A stretch of DNA of 64,000 nt from Casuarina equisetifolia (taxonomy: Eukaryota > Streptophyta > Magnoliopsida > Fagales > Casuarinaceae). The first letter of the stretch is position 1, and every line of letters begins with the position of its first letter. Under the pieces are notes generated by a model that was given only the letters and a program-made list of their open reading frames with translations, did no database searches and was not told where the DNA came from. A program made the position numbers and the translations under genes. Positions 26,809 to 39,200 of the stretch are shown one piece after another. The stretch spans positions 31,647,884 to 31,711,883 of the forward strand of contig CM052356.1 of assembly GCA_028551475.1 (NCBI GenBank), read 5' to 3'.

Positions 26809-29211
26809 CGAAAACCTTATTATCTCATGAAAAATTTACTTTTTAACTCATTTATTATCTCATGAAAAATTAAGCTGGTACTAAGGGGTTGATTGTCCAT
26901 CTCCTGCTGATACGAGTAATCTATAAAATGCATTATACTAGAATTGGGCATGGGCCGCGCGTACGCAGGCCCCCACTACCACAAATTATGACGCAGGCTC
27001 TCCTACTTTGAGGGGACCTTAGATGGGTACCCCTCCAGCGTGCAATGGAGGTCACCAACCTAGGCCATGGTCCTTTTTGGTCAACCATCGACCCCGTCCA
27101 GGTAAGTATAACACAGCGATGAACTCACTTCTGTTATATATAATCTCACCTCTACCTCTCCATTGTACGGTTTCGATGTGGGACTCATAGGAAAATAAAA
27201 CCCTGCCTTCCACACATGAGCCCCTCAGAATATGTCGCGCTTCCACCTTAACAAGCCAAAGCCATCTACAAATAAAAAAACAGATCCTTCGTGTCTCATC
27301 CACCGGATTTGGAATGTTTATCGTCGTAGGAACTTATTTAACAGCCTTTTATTGAGATGTTAATGAGATCAAATATAACGTTAAAACCAATTGCACATGG
27401 TAAGAAGTATAGTCTTATTGTTGAATTCTTTAATTGATGAGATGTCTACTAAACAAGTACTTTCATGTTAAATCCCTTTGTGCTTTAAATAGAATATTTT
27501 TTTTCTTTTAGAGTTAAAACTAATAGTTGGTCAAAAATAAATTTTCCACCTTTGTTTATTCGTTTCGAGGTAGATAGTCTGATTCTAGTTTCTTTTATTG
27601 AATGCTTTATAAGAGATTTTTTTTGGTCTAATTACGCATTATGTATAATTATTTTAAAAATAAATATCAATTTTGTTTCTTAAATATAATTGATCAAAGT
27701 ATATTGTTTGAGAATTGTTGATATGAAGCAGTATTACTATGTTAAGGATTAGTTTTGTAGTAAAGTTTAAATTTAGTGAATTTCCGATTTTGCTTTAATT
27801 TACTTTGGATTCAACTATGAGTTTGTTTTTAATATGATGTCAAAGCTTGATCTTTTTTTATCATTTTTATAAAAATAAATAAACCCGAACATTATGTTAA
27901 AACATCAACATTCTCCAAGTTCATGCATGAAGATGGTGAGTTGGCACACATGTTGTATGAAGGCCAACATGAGACATCAAAGTCTCCTAGTCTTGGACAA
28001 CAAGTCTCAAGCACGAAAAGTCATGCTGCAGAACATGGAAAAGCATATAGCCTTGTACCTACTCACAAGTTAATGGACAAGAAAGTCAAGATATAAAGGA
28101 CGCAAAAAAAGAAAGTAAAGGAAGAGTGAAAATCGGACAATTACCTTTAACTTTATGTAAAGTTCTTATGTAAATTTTTTAGTAATTGCTTGGAAGTGAC
28201 AAGCGTGCTAGAATGCCTATATAATGGCATGGCTTGTCTAGGAGAAAGCATCAAACAAACCTCTTGCAAGCCTCATGTAATCCTAATTCAATCTAGTTAA
28301 TCACAACACCAAAGCCATGTTCGGCTTTGTATAGTTGCAGCAGGGCCAATGACCCTGCGTTCATGGAATCCATTTTTCTCTTTTCTACTTTTTATCTCAC
28401 CTCTGTACTTCATTTTATGTTTGCTTCTCTTTCACTTACATACCTTACCAACATCCAATTTTTGCTTTACATTACTACACTTTCACGTTTTTGCTCACTT
28501 AGTCAAACCAAACCATAAAACCCACCAAACTCTGTTTTTCTTCTCATTATATGTGAAATGCTCCAAGATGAACGACTATAATAAGAGGATGTGTTAATTT
28601 TGTAAGATAGTATTACTTTGTCAAAGAATGATCTTGTGACTTAAAAAGAAAAAAAAAGAAGAAGAATGATATTGTGGTAAATTTTAAATGTTATAAATAT
28701 CTCATTCTTTTAAATTAGATTACAAGCTTATTTCTAATATATTATTTAGTCATTTTTATTTTTTATTTTCACAAAATTTGACTTTTCTAAAGCAAAATAT
28801 TCTTAAAAGATTAAATTACATATAAAATTTGACGAGAATTAAATGGTTATTAAAATATTCATTATTGAGTTTAAAAGTTTACTCAATAGTTAATAGAATA
28901 TTCTTTAATTTAAATAATTCTACTCATTATAACATGTTTTCTGATCATGATAGATAAATATTATATTCTAAATAGTATTTGTTGACTCAAAATTTAGTTA
29001 TATCTATATGAGTGCTGAGAAGAAGGATGAACTATCTAATTCAAAAATTAATCTCAATAGTTGGTAAAATTTCTTTTATTTAAATACTTAATAGATCATG
29101 TGTTGATAATTTGGGACAGCAATAAAAGATATTTATTTATGGAGATAGGATGCAGGATAAGTACGAGGTGGACGTGGAAGCGTAACGGGCGACAACTTCG
29201 TCGGAGAAAGA
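26809..29211. other. Repeat-rich intergenic spacer without a supported gene
   Basis: About 2.4 kb. The part at 26940-27310 is clearly more GC-rich than its surroundings and contains GATGTGGGACT, a string often met in plant LTRs. The part at 28190-28330 has a TATATAATGG box followed by leader-like sequence, which also looks LTR-like. I found no paired LTRs, primer-binding site or coding frame. The remainder, 27310-27900 and 28600-29150, is AT-rich with nothing recognisable. Confidence 0.35.
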
Positions 29212-29219
29212 TGACGTCA
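29212..29219. promoter_or_regulatory. Palindromic bZIP site TGACGTCA
   Basis: The perfect palindrome TGACGTCA lies about 100 bp upstream of the aldose epimerase start codon, with GACGTGGA at 29171-29178. These match ACGT-core elements bound by plant bZIP factors. Position and core support a promoter element; binding is not shown. Confidence 0.4.
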
Positions 29220-29319
29220 TCTATGGTTTCGGGATCTGATTCCTCTTCTGCCACTTAATAATATAACCGAACTACATTCTGCTCACGCTTTCTGAACCTA
29301 CGGAGAGAGGGGGAACACG

Positions 29320-31502
29320 ATGGCAGATCAGGACTTGAAGCCAGAGCTATTCGAACTCAACAATGGAACCATGCGGGTTCTGATCACCAACCTCGGCTGC
29401 ACCATCACTTCCTTGTCTGTGCCTGGGAAAGATGGTATATCTGCTTTCCTTCCTCCGTGTACCGAGCAGTTTTCTTTCCGTGTTTGTGGGAATGTTAGTG
29501 ATGTTGTGATTTTCTGGGTTTTGAAGGAAAATTGGATGATGTTGTTCTTGGATTCGACTCTGTTGAACCGTATGTGGTAAGATTTTGTAAACCCATTTGA
29601 TTTCGAGTCTCTTGATCTCGTGATGATTAGTTTGGTTCTTATGTATTGCCTTCAGCAAATTCTGATGCATTATCATGCTGGATTTTTCTTCTGGCTGTAT
29701 GATTTCTGCATGATCAAGCACTTTTCTTTTGGTGTTCTTTAGTTTGGTTTCACTGTTTTAATAACCTGGATTGACGAGTATTTATCATGGTGTCAATGAA
29801 TTCATAATCAGAAAGGTGCTGCCCCTTATTTTGGCTGCATTGTGGGTCGGGTTGCTAACAGAATCAAAGATGGAAAGTTTACACTTAATGGGATTGAATA
29901 CTCTTTGCCCATCAACAAGGCTCCAAACAGTCTTCACGGTATGAGAATTCTGAAACTCTTCATCCTTTTTGAGCTTTTTGTATCATAATTTCTGGGCAGT
30001 ATGATATGAAGATCCTGGTTCTGAATGTTAAGCGAGATTGTCTTATCTAGTCTCTGTGGTTTTAGGAAAAGTTTCTGCTCATTTAATGTTTGAATGATGA
30101 AAATTTTTCTGGCCTTAGTTTACTGGTTGAATGACTGAAACACGGGATTTTTCACCCTAGGATCTGTGATTATCTCGGGCCTATGTTCTTGGTTCTTTGC
30201 TATATATCCTGGCCTGAAGCTAGTTTAAGAGATTATCAGGCTGTTTACCCTCAATTTCTATGAAATATACCAATTAGATGAAAGACTATAGGTAAATCGT
30301 ATCTTGTACGAGTATTGTTGATCTCTTCTTTCTTTCCCTGTTTTATTCACTCTTTACTTTTACTCTTTACTTTTTCTTCATTTCTTTAGGTGGGCACAAA
30401 GGATTTGACAAGAAGTTGTGGGAGGTAGCTGAACATAAGAAAGGGGATAACCCATCGATAACTTTAAAATATCACTCATGTGATGGGCAGGAAGGTATTA
30501 CTCTTATCTTTTTTCTCTCTTATTTGCTCTATGTGAAAAAAGCACTTCTCTTTCTTAAAACCAGTTTGTAAGGAGGAAATTTCATATATAGATGATACCA
30601 TGACAAGATTTAAGTAGACACAAGAAATTTTTGTTTATAATCATAGGAGTATCATACTTGAATTTAGAATCTGATATCATAAAAGAAAGTCAATTTCCAT
30701 CTTAAACTTGGCTTTTAAGGAGGGAATTTTTTTTTTTTTTTAATATGTAAAGAATACATGGACAAGATTTAGCCGATGTGGAGCACACACTATTTTCAAT
30801 ACTCTATCCCTTTTCCTGGGAGTCTCTTTTTACCCCCCCTTGTTCTCTCTTCCTATCTGCCTTTTTCTTGTGACACTAGGTTACCCAGGCAATGTTTCGG
30901 TGATTGCAATCTATACACTTACTTCAAGCACAACAATGAGACTTGACATGGAAGCCGTGCCAGAGAACAAGCCAACTCCAATCAGCTTAGCACAACACAC
31001 GTACTGGAACTTAGCCGGCCACAACTCTGGGAACATTCTCGACCACTCAATTCAGATTTGGGCGAACCATATAACTCCGGTGGATGAGAATACAATCCCA
31101 ACCGGCGAAATCATGCCGGTAAAAGGCACCCCATTTGATTTCACTACCGAGAAGAGGATAGGCGAGTCAATCCATGAGGTTGGCATAGGGTATGACCATA
31201 ACTATGTGCTAGACTGTGGGGAAGAGAAAGAAGGTTTGAAACATGCTGCAAAAGTGAAGGATCCATCGAGCTCTAGAGTCCTCAACCTGTGGAGTAACGC
31301 ACCTGGGATGCAGTTCTACACTGCAAACTACGTGAAGGGGATTGTTGGTAAAGGAGGTGCTGCTTATGAAAAGCATGCCGGGCTTTGCTTGGAGACGCAG
31401 GGGTTCCCAAATGCCGTAAACCAACCGAACTTCCCTTCTGTTGTTGTTCAGCCTGGTGAGAAGTACAAGCACACCATGTTGTTTGAGTTTTCATTGGAGT
31501 GA
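29320..31502 (+). CDS. Aldose 1-epimerase (galactose mutarotase)
   Basis: Five exons (29320-29434, 29527-29576, 29812-29938, 30390-30494, 30880-31502) give 339 aa. The enzyme interconverts the alpha and beta anomers of glucose and galactose, feeding the Leloir pathway and general sugar metabolism. Family motifs in order: FELNNG and TNLGCTITSLSVP at the N-terminus, GRVANRIKDGKF, NSLHGGHKGFDK, LAQHTYWNLAGH with the catalytic histidine near residue 172, GYDHNYVLD, MQFYTANY, and LETQGFPNAVNQPNFP with the catalytic glutamate near residue 304. There is no transmembrane segment, and the N-terminus (MADQDLKPELF) shows no signal peptide, so it is probably cytosolic. All splice sites are GT-AG. Length and active-site residues are complete. 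Confidence 0.95.
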
Positions 31503-31887
31503 AGCGGTAGTTTTGATGGTCTTTTTGGTGGATTTCATAATAAGGTTGGTTTTTGGGTTGTATTGGAATGTTAATCGTATCTATAATCAATAATAATATG
31601 AAGTGCCTCTAAGTAAGTGCCAAAAAGTCTCAACTCAGAAAATCTGACTGTTCCTATCTCTCACATGACAAAGTAATCAAATTTTTAGGTGGATTTATCT
31701 TCTGATACTACAAAGCTGATGAATGTCCACAAAAGCAGTTACTTTTTCACATGGTTAGACACTAAAAGGGGTAAGGAACAGTCCCTAGAGAGAAACAAAT
31801 TTAACATTTTTAACAGTAAATTCTCCAAGGTGCTTCACACACACAAATCATGCCCTTGATTGAACTGTTGTCCCCGTACAAATCATC
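31503..31887. other. 3' spacer between convergent genes
   Basis: The 385 bp between the stops of the aldose epimerase (+) and VPS26C (-) genes must hold both 3' UTRs. AATAAT at 31590-31597 is a possible polyadenylation signal for the epimerase. Nothing else is seen. Confidence 0.5.
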
Positions 31888-34800
31888 CTATCTTGTTCGG
31901 ACCAATTCAAGCGGCAAAGATGCCACTGCCATCTGATACATCAAAAGCCAATTTTAAATGCAATGTATAAGTGACAGTATCCGAGAAATAGATGCCAGGT
32001 TTTCTAATAACCAGAAAAGACGCTTACCCAAATGCTTGGGTTTGTGGGATCAGATTTCGGATGCATTTTGGACAGCTCCGAATAAAAGTTTATGACAATA
32101 GAAACTTTGAACTCAATTGAAAATGGACTGCAGATATAGTTTAAAAGGAGTTAATACAAGCAGTTTCAGCTGTGTTGGCTAGATATATCACTCAAAGAAC
32201 CAAAAACCATCAACAAAGAGATCTTTTGACTTCAAAGGAAGGGTAAGGCAGTTCTTAGGCACTATTGACTAACAATATCCATTAAGAATACCAATGAACC
32301 TGGTCAAGTTTAAGATCAATAAGCAACTGACATTGATTAGAGAGGCATAGGAGCTCAAAGGCTTAGAAGCAGGGAAATAAAAAATGTCGTGCTTATAATA
32401 GACATGTGCAAAAATCAAGTTCAAGAAGGCCAATTCTAAACAGGCACAGACCACCAAAATCTAGTAGACTAGCTAACTATATCTCCCTTAGGTTCTCCAC
32501 GCTGCTTTTACTTCAGCTAGAAGTCCATTCTCATTCCATTTCGAATTGAAATGGGGTGAAATCAAATGCGCTTATCTTTAGTCTATCATGGATCACATAA
32601 AACTCATTCTACACTTTCAAATAATCAAATTGATAACTAACACTCCTCACTCCAGATTTCAAATTCTCAAATTCTCAAATTTTAACTAACACTACTTATT
32701 CCAGATTTTTGAATACTAAAATTAACTCTAACATTATCTTTAGTTATATGATCCTTCATTTTAATGTTGTTGGAAGATCTGGACAACTGCAAAAGGATAC
32801 CCGTTGGATAAAGTAGATGTTGATAGTTCATATATTAGCACTGCCTATAACAGTATTACACTACACCAATAAGCCCAAAATAACTACCTTGGACACTTGA
32901 TCCTCAACCGGAAAGGTTTTTTCAATTGGTCCATACTACACAATTTTACAAGGCCCAACTCCCGTCTTGAGCTGTCCCACATTTGTTCCCATTTGCCGTT
33001 TATGCACGAAATGGAAAGTTGTACAAAGGAAAAATATTGCTTCAAAGGAACAAGATAATAAATGCTCCCTTTAAGCCAAATTAGATGAAATAAGTTTTTT
33101 GTTGAGTTAAACTTAATTGACTAAGTAAACCCTCTTAAAGTGCAAGATTTAAGGACAATTGAATACACTGGCCACTCACCCAGCTAAGATTGTTGGACAA
33201 GTCAAAAGACGCGGAAGTATGACATAGATGGGAAGCGTCATGTTGCGGCAGATATCTCCATCCGCAATCTAATGAAAGAAGGGAGAGAGCGGTACATTAC
33301 ATACAATGTTCATTGAGTGATAGTGTAAAGCGTGTTGACCAGGAATAGAATGTCACATGCCTGGGTATTCTGAACCAAAGATGTTTCAGTAATAATTTTC
33401 TCCCCAAGAAGAACCGACTCTATCCGTAGCACGTTGATGACAATGGAGCGAATGGGAACTGCAGATGCTTCCACAGTTAGTTCACCAGTAACGGGATCTG
33501 ATAAAGAACACTGAGTTGAGATCTTCCCTATCACCCGGAATCCTCCTATTCAGCAACATCTCTCATCAGAAGTGGTATCATGGGATCAAAAGATACACAA
33601 TTCCTCTAAGTTAAAGAGGAAGCCACTAAAATAGGATATTTCTACGGAATACGGCAAGAATTTCGAATGACCTAGCCTTTTACAAGCATAAGAAGCAGAG
33701 AAGAGGTCCAACATGCAAACTCTCAGAAAGAGAGAAGGGCACATGGCAGAGGCTTGTAGATAAGGACACCTGATTTTATTTCATGCAACAGTGGATGTCT
33801 TTGTGTGTCTTGAGTAATATAAAAGACAACCATTTCAGAAGCAACTGGCCGCTCAAGAAGATCAGCTGAAAACATAACCACAAGAAAAAGGAAGCTTCAT
33901 TTTAATTGTTGGTAAGACAATATAAAGAAAGAACAAGATCAAATCATACCTTTATCACTTTCAACTATGAACTCCACTGTAGTAGATAAAGTTTTGTGCA
34001 GGTATCCTCTCATTATATCTACAGTTACTAAGTACTAGGTGAAAGAAAAAAAAATGTAATTGGAAATTAGAAGGTAGGATAATCAATACCAAGACTACAA
34101 GTTCTCCCAACACAGAACGAATCACCAGAGTTTTCTAGGAAGAAAATAGTCACCTGAATGTTGATATTGGCTCCATGGAAGGTTTCATAAAATCTTTCTA
34201 AGTAGGACTCTCCTGGCTTTCTCAGAACCATGGAAAATGGTATCTGCTACAGTACATGAACAATTGTAAATTGCAAGGAATATGGCAGGACCATATAAAA
34301 AAACAACAAAGGCATCGCCCACAGAACATCTGAGAGAAAAGAAGTCAAATTTTGCCCCAGTAAAAGATTAATGTGTAGAAGAGGCAAACGAGCACAGCAC
34401 TTCATGCAGCACATAGAAAGGAAAACTTCCATTGTGGAATCTGAAACCTTAAAATAAATATTAGAATCCCTACAGAATCGGTACAACATTCACATCATCC
34501 AAGGACATAAAACCACATCCTCAAAGGTTGATTTCAGAAGACTTTGAATGTCACATCAGATGTATTCACAGCATAGTTGGAGTCATTTGGTATCAGAATA
34601 TAATTCTTCTGAGATATACTACCTCATTTGTACCTGAACCAATCTTTCCAGAAGGTCTAATATCCATGCTTTGATTCCTGTTTCCAATTAAGAAAAGCCG
34701 GTGATTGGTACAAGTCTTCAAATGACACAAGAATTAGGGTAACTAATGCATAAAGTTGTAAGTACATGATTGATATACATCGTCAACCCATTTCCCACAA

Positions 34801-35487
34801 GCTTAAGCTTTTAAAACAAATAGAGGGATACTACTTAAGGCAATAGTTATAAAATCATCACAAACACAACAACTTAACCAAATACGAGCAGAAAGTGCAA
34901 TTGAACCATACATAAACCACAATTTACAAAAACTAAAGGGCTTGCTAGATGAATTTTATAGTTACACAACATCAGCCATGCGAAGAATTCATAACAAAAA
35001 TGAGGCTCCTTAAGGTCTAATACTCTACAGTTTAGCAAGGGAATTGAGAGCAGCCGCAAAAACTAACTTACAAAATGGATATAGGCTTCAGAACACCATA
35101 CAGAGACTCAATGATTCCAGCTGATCCTCCACGAACCTTAAACAAAATATTTACCAAAAACAAAGAAACTGATTTCGCTATATAGGTTCTAATGAAATAA
35201 TTATCCTAGCCTCATCTCGTCTGAGAAATAATTAAACAGAGGGAGGATCGACTCCAACCTGCAAGTTGACGGATCCATTGACGGTAAGGCGAATTCCATA
35301 GTGAGAAATCGATGAACTGGATTTTACAATTATTTTTCCCTCCAGAGCTTCCTGAAATTCCAGTACTCATGTTTTACAGAACATATCTGCATACGCAGAA
35401 CACAGTGGGTGCCTATACGTGGACAAAGATACTTACAGAAGGGCGATAGATACGATCTGTACGAGAAAGCTTGAGTTCTATTGACAT
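31888..35487 (-). CDS. VPS26C: VPS26C / DSCR3 homologue, retriever complex subunit
   Basis: Eleven exons (35437-35487, 35259-35351, 35072-35136, 34623-34677, 34154-34243, 33950-34034, 33770-33865, 33361-33545, 33180-33268, 32028-32127, 31888-31932) give 317 aa. It is an arrestin-fold protein of the VPS26 family. The DSCR3 branch (VPS26C) pairs with VPS35L and VPS29 in retriever, which recycles membrane cargo from endosomes. Visible landmarks: MSIELKLSRTDRIYRP start, HYGIRLTVNGSVNLQ, FHGANINIQY, VEFIVESDK, DPVTGEL, IADGDICRNM, LPRLLTCPT and the terminal LPLELVRTR. These follow human DSCR3 in order (for example IADGD and FTCPT). The gene is divergent from HRD3A, whose start is 779 bp away. Intron 8 uses a GC donor. 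The last exon encodes only 14 residues, so this end is the least certain part. Confidence 0.93.
33269..33360 (-). other. GC-AG intron (intron 8 of VPS26C)
   Basis: On the minus strand exon 8 ends CAG at 33361, followed by GCATGT. Exon 9 starts ATT GCG GAT after TTCATTAG. The splice joins VQNTQ to IADGDICRN, as in the human protein (IQNIQIADGD). The nearest GT would break the frame, so a GC donor is needed. Confidence 0.8.
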
Positions 35488-36179
35488 TGAAGCACCAACT
35501 CAACCAGGTGGGGGAAGGGGAAGAAGGGCGATGAACACAAATGAGCAAGATTCGCAAATTTCAAAAGACTGCCTTTTAGTAAAAGAATTTCATTAAAATT
35601 AGAGATAGTTCATAATTATCGACAGCACATGCTCTTATCAAATTCTTCAAATCATATTATACTTATATTCACTATCGTAATTAAAATCTTATAAATTTTG
35701 TGAGTATAATTATAATATGATTTAATATGATAAAAAAGAATGCATAATAAAAATATTTGATGAACTCAAAATTAAATAAGACATTAAAAAAACTAACTTT
35801 GTTTTGTTACCATATCAAAACATTCAACTTAAAAAGTAGCTTATAAATTGAAAGAATATATTTTATAATTTAACACTACAAATATTATTTATTTCTTACG
35901 TGTTCTTGTTAATTAAATGCGATCATGCAAAATTTGATAAAAATAATGTCAAGATCTGACAAAGCTAGATAATCAATATGAATTTGATATTATATTAAAT
36001 GTTTAATTTAAAAGTTAATTTTTAAATTAATAATTTTTTCCTATATTTCGTTTATTTCATATGCCAATTTTTGGAACAGTGTCAATTCTAACGAACTAAA
36101 CGGGATCAAGCAAAATCTGATTAAGGCAGTGTCGGGGTAAGCTGCCATGGCGAGATCTGATTGGACGAATGACCACATT

Positions 36180-36187
36180 TGACGTGG
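36180..36187 (+). promoter_or_regulatory. UPR element-like site TGACGTGG in the HRD3A promoter
   Basis: TGACGTGG matches the core UPRE recognised by XBP1/bZIP60-type factors. It lies 80 bp upstream of the HRD3A ATG and 10 bp before a TATA box. An ATTGG (reverse CCAAT) is at 36159-36163, but its spacing does not match the canonical ERSE. ERAD genes are typical unfolded-protein-response targets. Confidence 0.5.
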
Positions 36188-36197
36188 CAACCAAACA

Positions 36198-36203
36198 TAT
36201 ATA
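36198..36203 (+). promoter_or_regulatory. TATA box of HRD3A
   Basis: TATATA, 63 bp before the start codon, in the context ACATATATACC. This predicts a transcription start near 36230 and a short 5' UTR. Confidence 0.45.
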
Positions 36204-36266
36204 CCATTATTTCGCGCTTCAAACATATCGATTTTCTCCCGGTTCGTCTTCTCCGGCGACGAAACG

Positions 36267-39200
36267 ATGCGTATGGGAGCTCTGAAGCTCTTGGTCTCCT
36301 TCCTCATTCTCTCGTTGTACCCTCTCTCCCTCAACGCCCGCCCCTTCGTCCTCATTCTGTCCCAGGAGGATCTCAAGGATGGCACGATCACTTCTGACGA
36401 CTCGTCCGATCCGACTCATTCCGACTCGCCCGAGTGGGACGAGTTCGGTGAGTCTGACTCGCCGCACAAGTCCGAGGACGAGCTCGATCCGGGCACATGG
36501 CGCCCGATCTTCGAGCCCGGCTTGGAGGCTTCAGCAGCCGGCACGGCCGAGCTCGACGCGGTTTACAACTCCGGTGTGTCGAAGATGTTCGCGGCCGCAA
36601 GTTCGGGCGACTTGCGGTTGATGGGGGAGGCGTCGGACGAGATCGAGGCCGCGGCAAGTGAGGGCCACGCGCACGCGAGGTCGGTGCTAGGTTTTATGTA
36701 CGGGATGGGGATAATGAAGGAGACGAACAAGGCCAAGGCTTTTCTGTATCATCACTTTGCTGCCGAGGGGGGTAATGCGCAGTCTAAGATGGCCCTCGCG
36801 TATACCTACCTGCGCCAAGATGTGAGTTTTCCTTTGCCCTCAAGATTTCAATTTGAGTGGTTGAAATGAAATTTTTTTTGTTTGATGCGAAGCCCTAAGG
36901 TTTAGGGACTATTCTCTGTTTGGTTGCTGGGAAAGGCCAGGATTGAAATTTAACTCCGTCTTAATTAAACTATATTTGTCTTGGTTAAGCATAGTGTTCT
37001 GATTAAAATGGTTATTTTAACCATGTGTTTTTCGTTATACAGTGTTTTGCTTTCATGTATATTAAATCTATTCTTTTCTTTTAAGGGAGTTTTAATTTGA
37101 CGTGTATGTTTGGAGATTTTAAAATATTGTGAACAAGACTTATTCGTAGCTCTATAATTAGTTCCAAAATGGATAAAGATCTTTATGGTATCTCTCTAAT
37201 TTTTATTGAGGAAGATTTTGTTCTATGAAATGTGGTAGAAACTGTCATTGAAGTTCTCATGCTTAGACTGTTTGAGTAATGTTGTACCAATTGTCTTATC
37301 TTGATTACTTGCAGATGACTGATAAAGCGGTTAAACTTTATGCTGAGTTAGCAGAAGTAGCTATAAACAGTTTCTTGATCTCAAAAGATTCCCCTGTGAT
37401 TGAACCTGTGAGGATCCACAGTGGAGCAGAGGAGAATAAGGAGGCTCTGAGGAAGTCTCGAGGGGAGGATGATGAGGACTTCCAGATTTTAGAATATCAG
37501 GCTCTGAAAGGAAATGCTGCAGCCATGTACAAGATTGGGCTGTTTTACTACTTTGGGTTGAGAGGATTGAGGCGTGATCATGCCAAGGCAATGTCATGGT
37601 TTATGAAGGCTGTGGACAGGGGAGAACCAAGGTCAATGGAACTTCTTGGTGAGATATATGCTCGGGGAGCTGGGGTTGAGAGAAACTACACAAAAGCACT
37701 TGAATGGCTTAAACTTGCGTCCAAACAGCAGCTTTATTCAGCTTATAATGGGATGGGATACCTGTATGTTAAAGGGTATGGAGTGGACAAGAAGAATTAC
37801 ACCAAAGTAAGATATCTTAGTTTTCTGATGCATGTTTGTATGCTAAAACTTTGCTTGTTTATCTACACGAATGGATTATGAAATGACTTGCTTAACCTGC
37901 CTGATTCGCATACCTTTTCCTCTACTTTTGTTATGTCTTCCTTTTTATTGGCATGTTTCTCATCAATGCTTTCTCCTTTTTGTCTTCTTTGCTTTGTTAT
38001 CTGAATGGAAATTTCTTGTGGACTTTGCTGCCCTCAATTCTTCTCTTCTGTGGTGATCAGTTATCTCCATTTTCATTATTTATATCAAGAGCAGAATTAC
38101 TAAGTTAACAGGTTTTGGATGCCTAGTGTAGTTACCTTTTTGTGGCTCCTTAAGAGAGTTCAAATTACCATACTGCTAATGCAAGCATGAAATCATGGAT
38201 TCTGCCGTGGCAGGTAGTAAATGACAGTCTTCTTTATCTCCTACAGATTAATTAGTGTCACTATAGTTGAGCTTGGATAGCATTTGCTGTACCTTTGTTT
38301 ACTAAATACTTATCATTCGTATATTGAGTGGCCAACAAAGAAAACACCAGGGACAAACTCTTTATATCTGTACATGTCAACTCAACAAGAATTATAGGAA
38401 CTTTTAGTGTCTACCATGGAGAGTTGCATGGAACAGGTAGCCAACATCCTTAAATCTGTGATATGGCTGGTATTTCTGTTGGGGAATGGACAGACTTGGG
38501 AATTTAAGTGGTGTAGTGTAGTAATTCAGCATAGACATTGGCCCCTAGTGGCCTTCCGGGTAATGGTATCTGTATTGATGTTGAGCAATTGAGGGTTGAG
38601 GATGCGGTTGTTCACAACATAGAGAATCTTAGCTACATGTTTGAGCAAGTCAGTAGAAATCCTTTGGTCCTTATTATCTTGGATCCAGTTATCCTTGGTG
38701 TGGTATCTCTTTCCACATTAATGTTCTAAGGAATTCTGTTGTTAGCTTCTTGCAACTAGTATTGAGGCCTTTCCTTCACCTTAATAAATATGGCATGTCA
38801 TGTCTCTTTTCTTTCAATTATTTCCTGATGCTTGACCGTGTAATAAGTTCACCTGAATTGGAAAGTTGGTACATTTCGATTTTATCACCTTCTAGTTTTG
38901 TTCTGGAGATAGACATTTAATTGACTCTTTTGCCTCGTTATCTGCTGTGGCAGAACGTGTAATACTAGTGCTACTTTAGCATTTTCTTACTTAATCCTAA
39001 CATGATGAGTATTCCCTTTTTTTACTCTCTTGTGTTCTCAAGTTGCTAATGTATGTCATAAACTTATCCTTCCAATACAGGCAAAAGAGTACTTTGAGAA
39101 GGCTGCTATTAAAGAGGATGCTGGTGGCCGCTATAACCTTGGAGTAATGTACCTAAAAGGTATTGGGGTAAAGAGGGATGTGAAGTTAGCATGTGAATAT

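Larger units (their letters stand above)
35488..36266. promoter_or_regulatory. Shared divergent promoter region VPS26C / HRD3A
   Basis: The 779 bp between the two start codons must contain both promoters. The middle (35590-36040) is strongly AT-rich; the HRD3A-proximal 120 bp is GC-richer and carries the UPR-type element and a TATA box. No ORF or transposon is seen. Confidence 0.6.

Noticed and set aside
26940-28330. Possible LTR or TRIM element (GATGTGGGACT near 27176, TATATAATGG near 28219)
   Set aside because: No repeated LTR pair, TG/CA ends with target-site duplication, primer-binding site or coding motif could be shown. It is kept only as a remark in the spacer entry.
28327-28597. Plus-strand frames of 63 and 82 aa in the spacer
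   Set aside because: Biased Phe/Leu/Ser translation of pyrimidine-rich DNA. No start context, family match or splice support.
31209-31590. Minus-strand frames opposite the last exon of aldose epimerase
   Set aside because: Antisense shadows of a strongly conserved coding exon.
36159-36187. Full ERSE (CCAAT-N9-CCACG) in the HRD3A promoter
   Set aside because: ATTGG and the ACGTGG core are both present, but the spacing and relative orientation do not fit. Only the UPRE-type core is claimed.
36388-36657. Minus-strand 89-aa frame rich in Arg and Pro, and a plus-strand second frame at 36379-36621
   Set aside because: Both are shadows of GC-rich HRD3A exon 1 in other frames.
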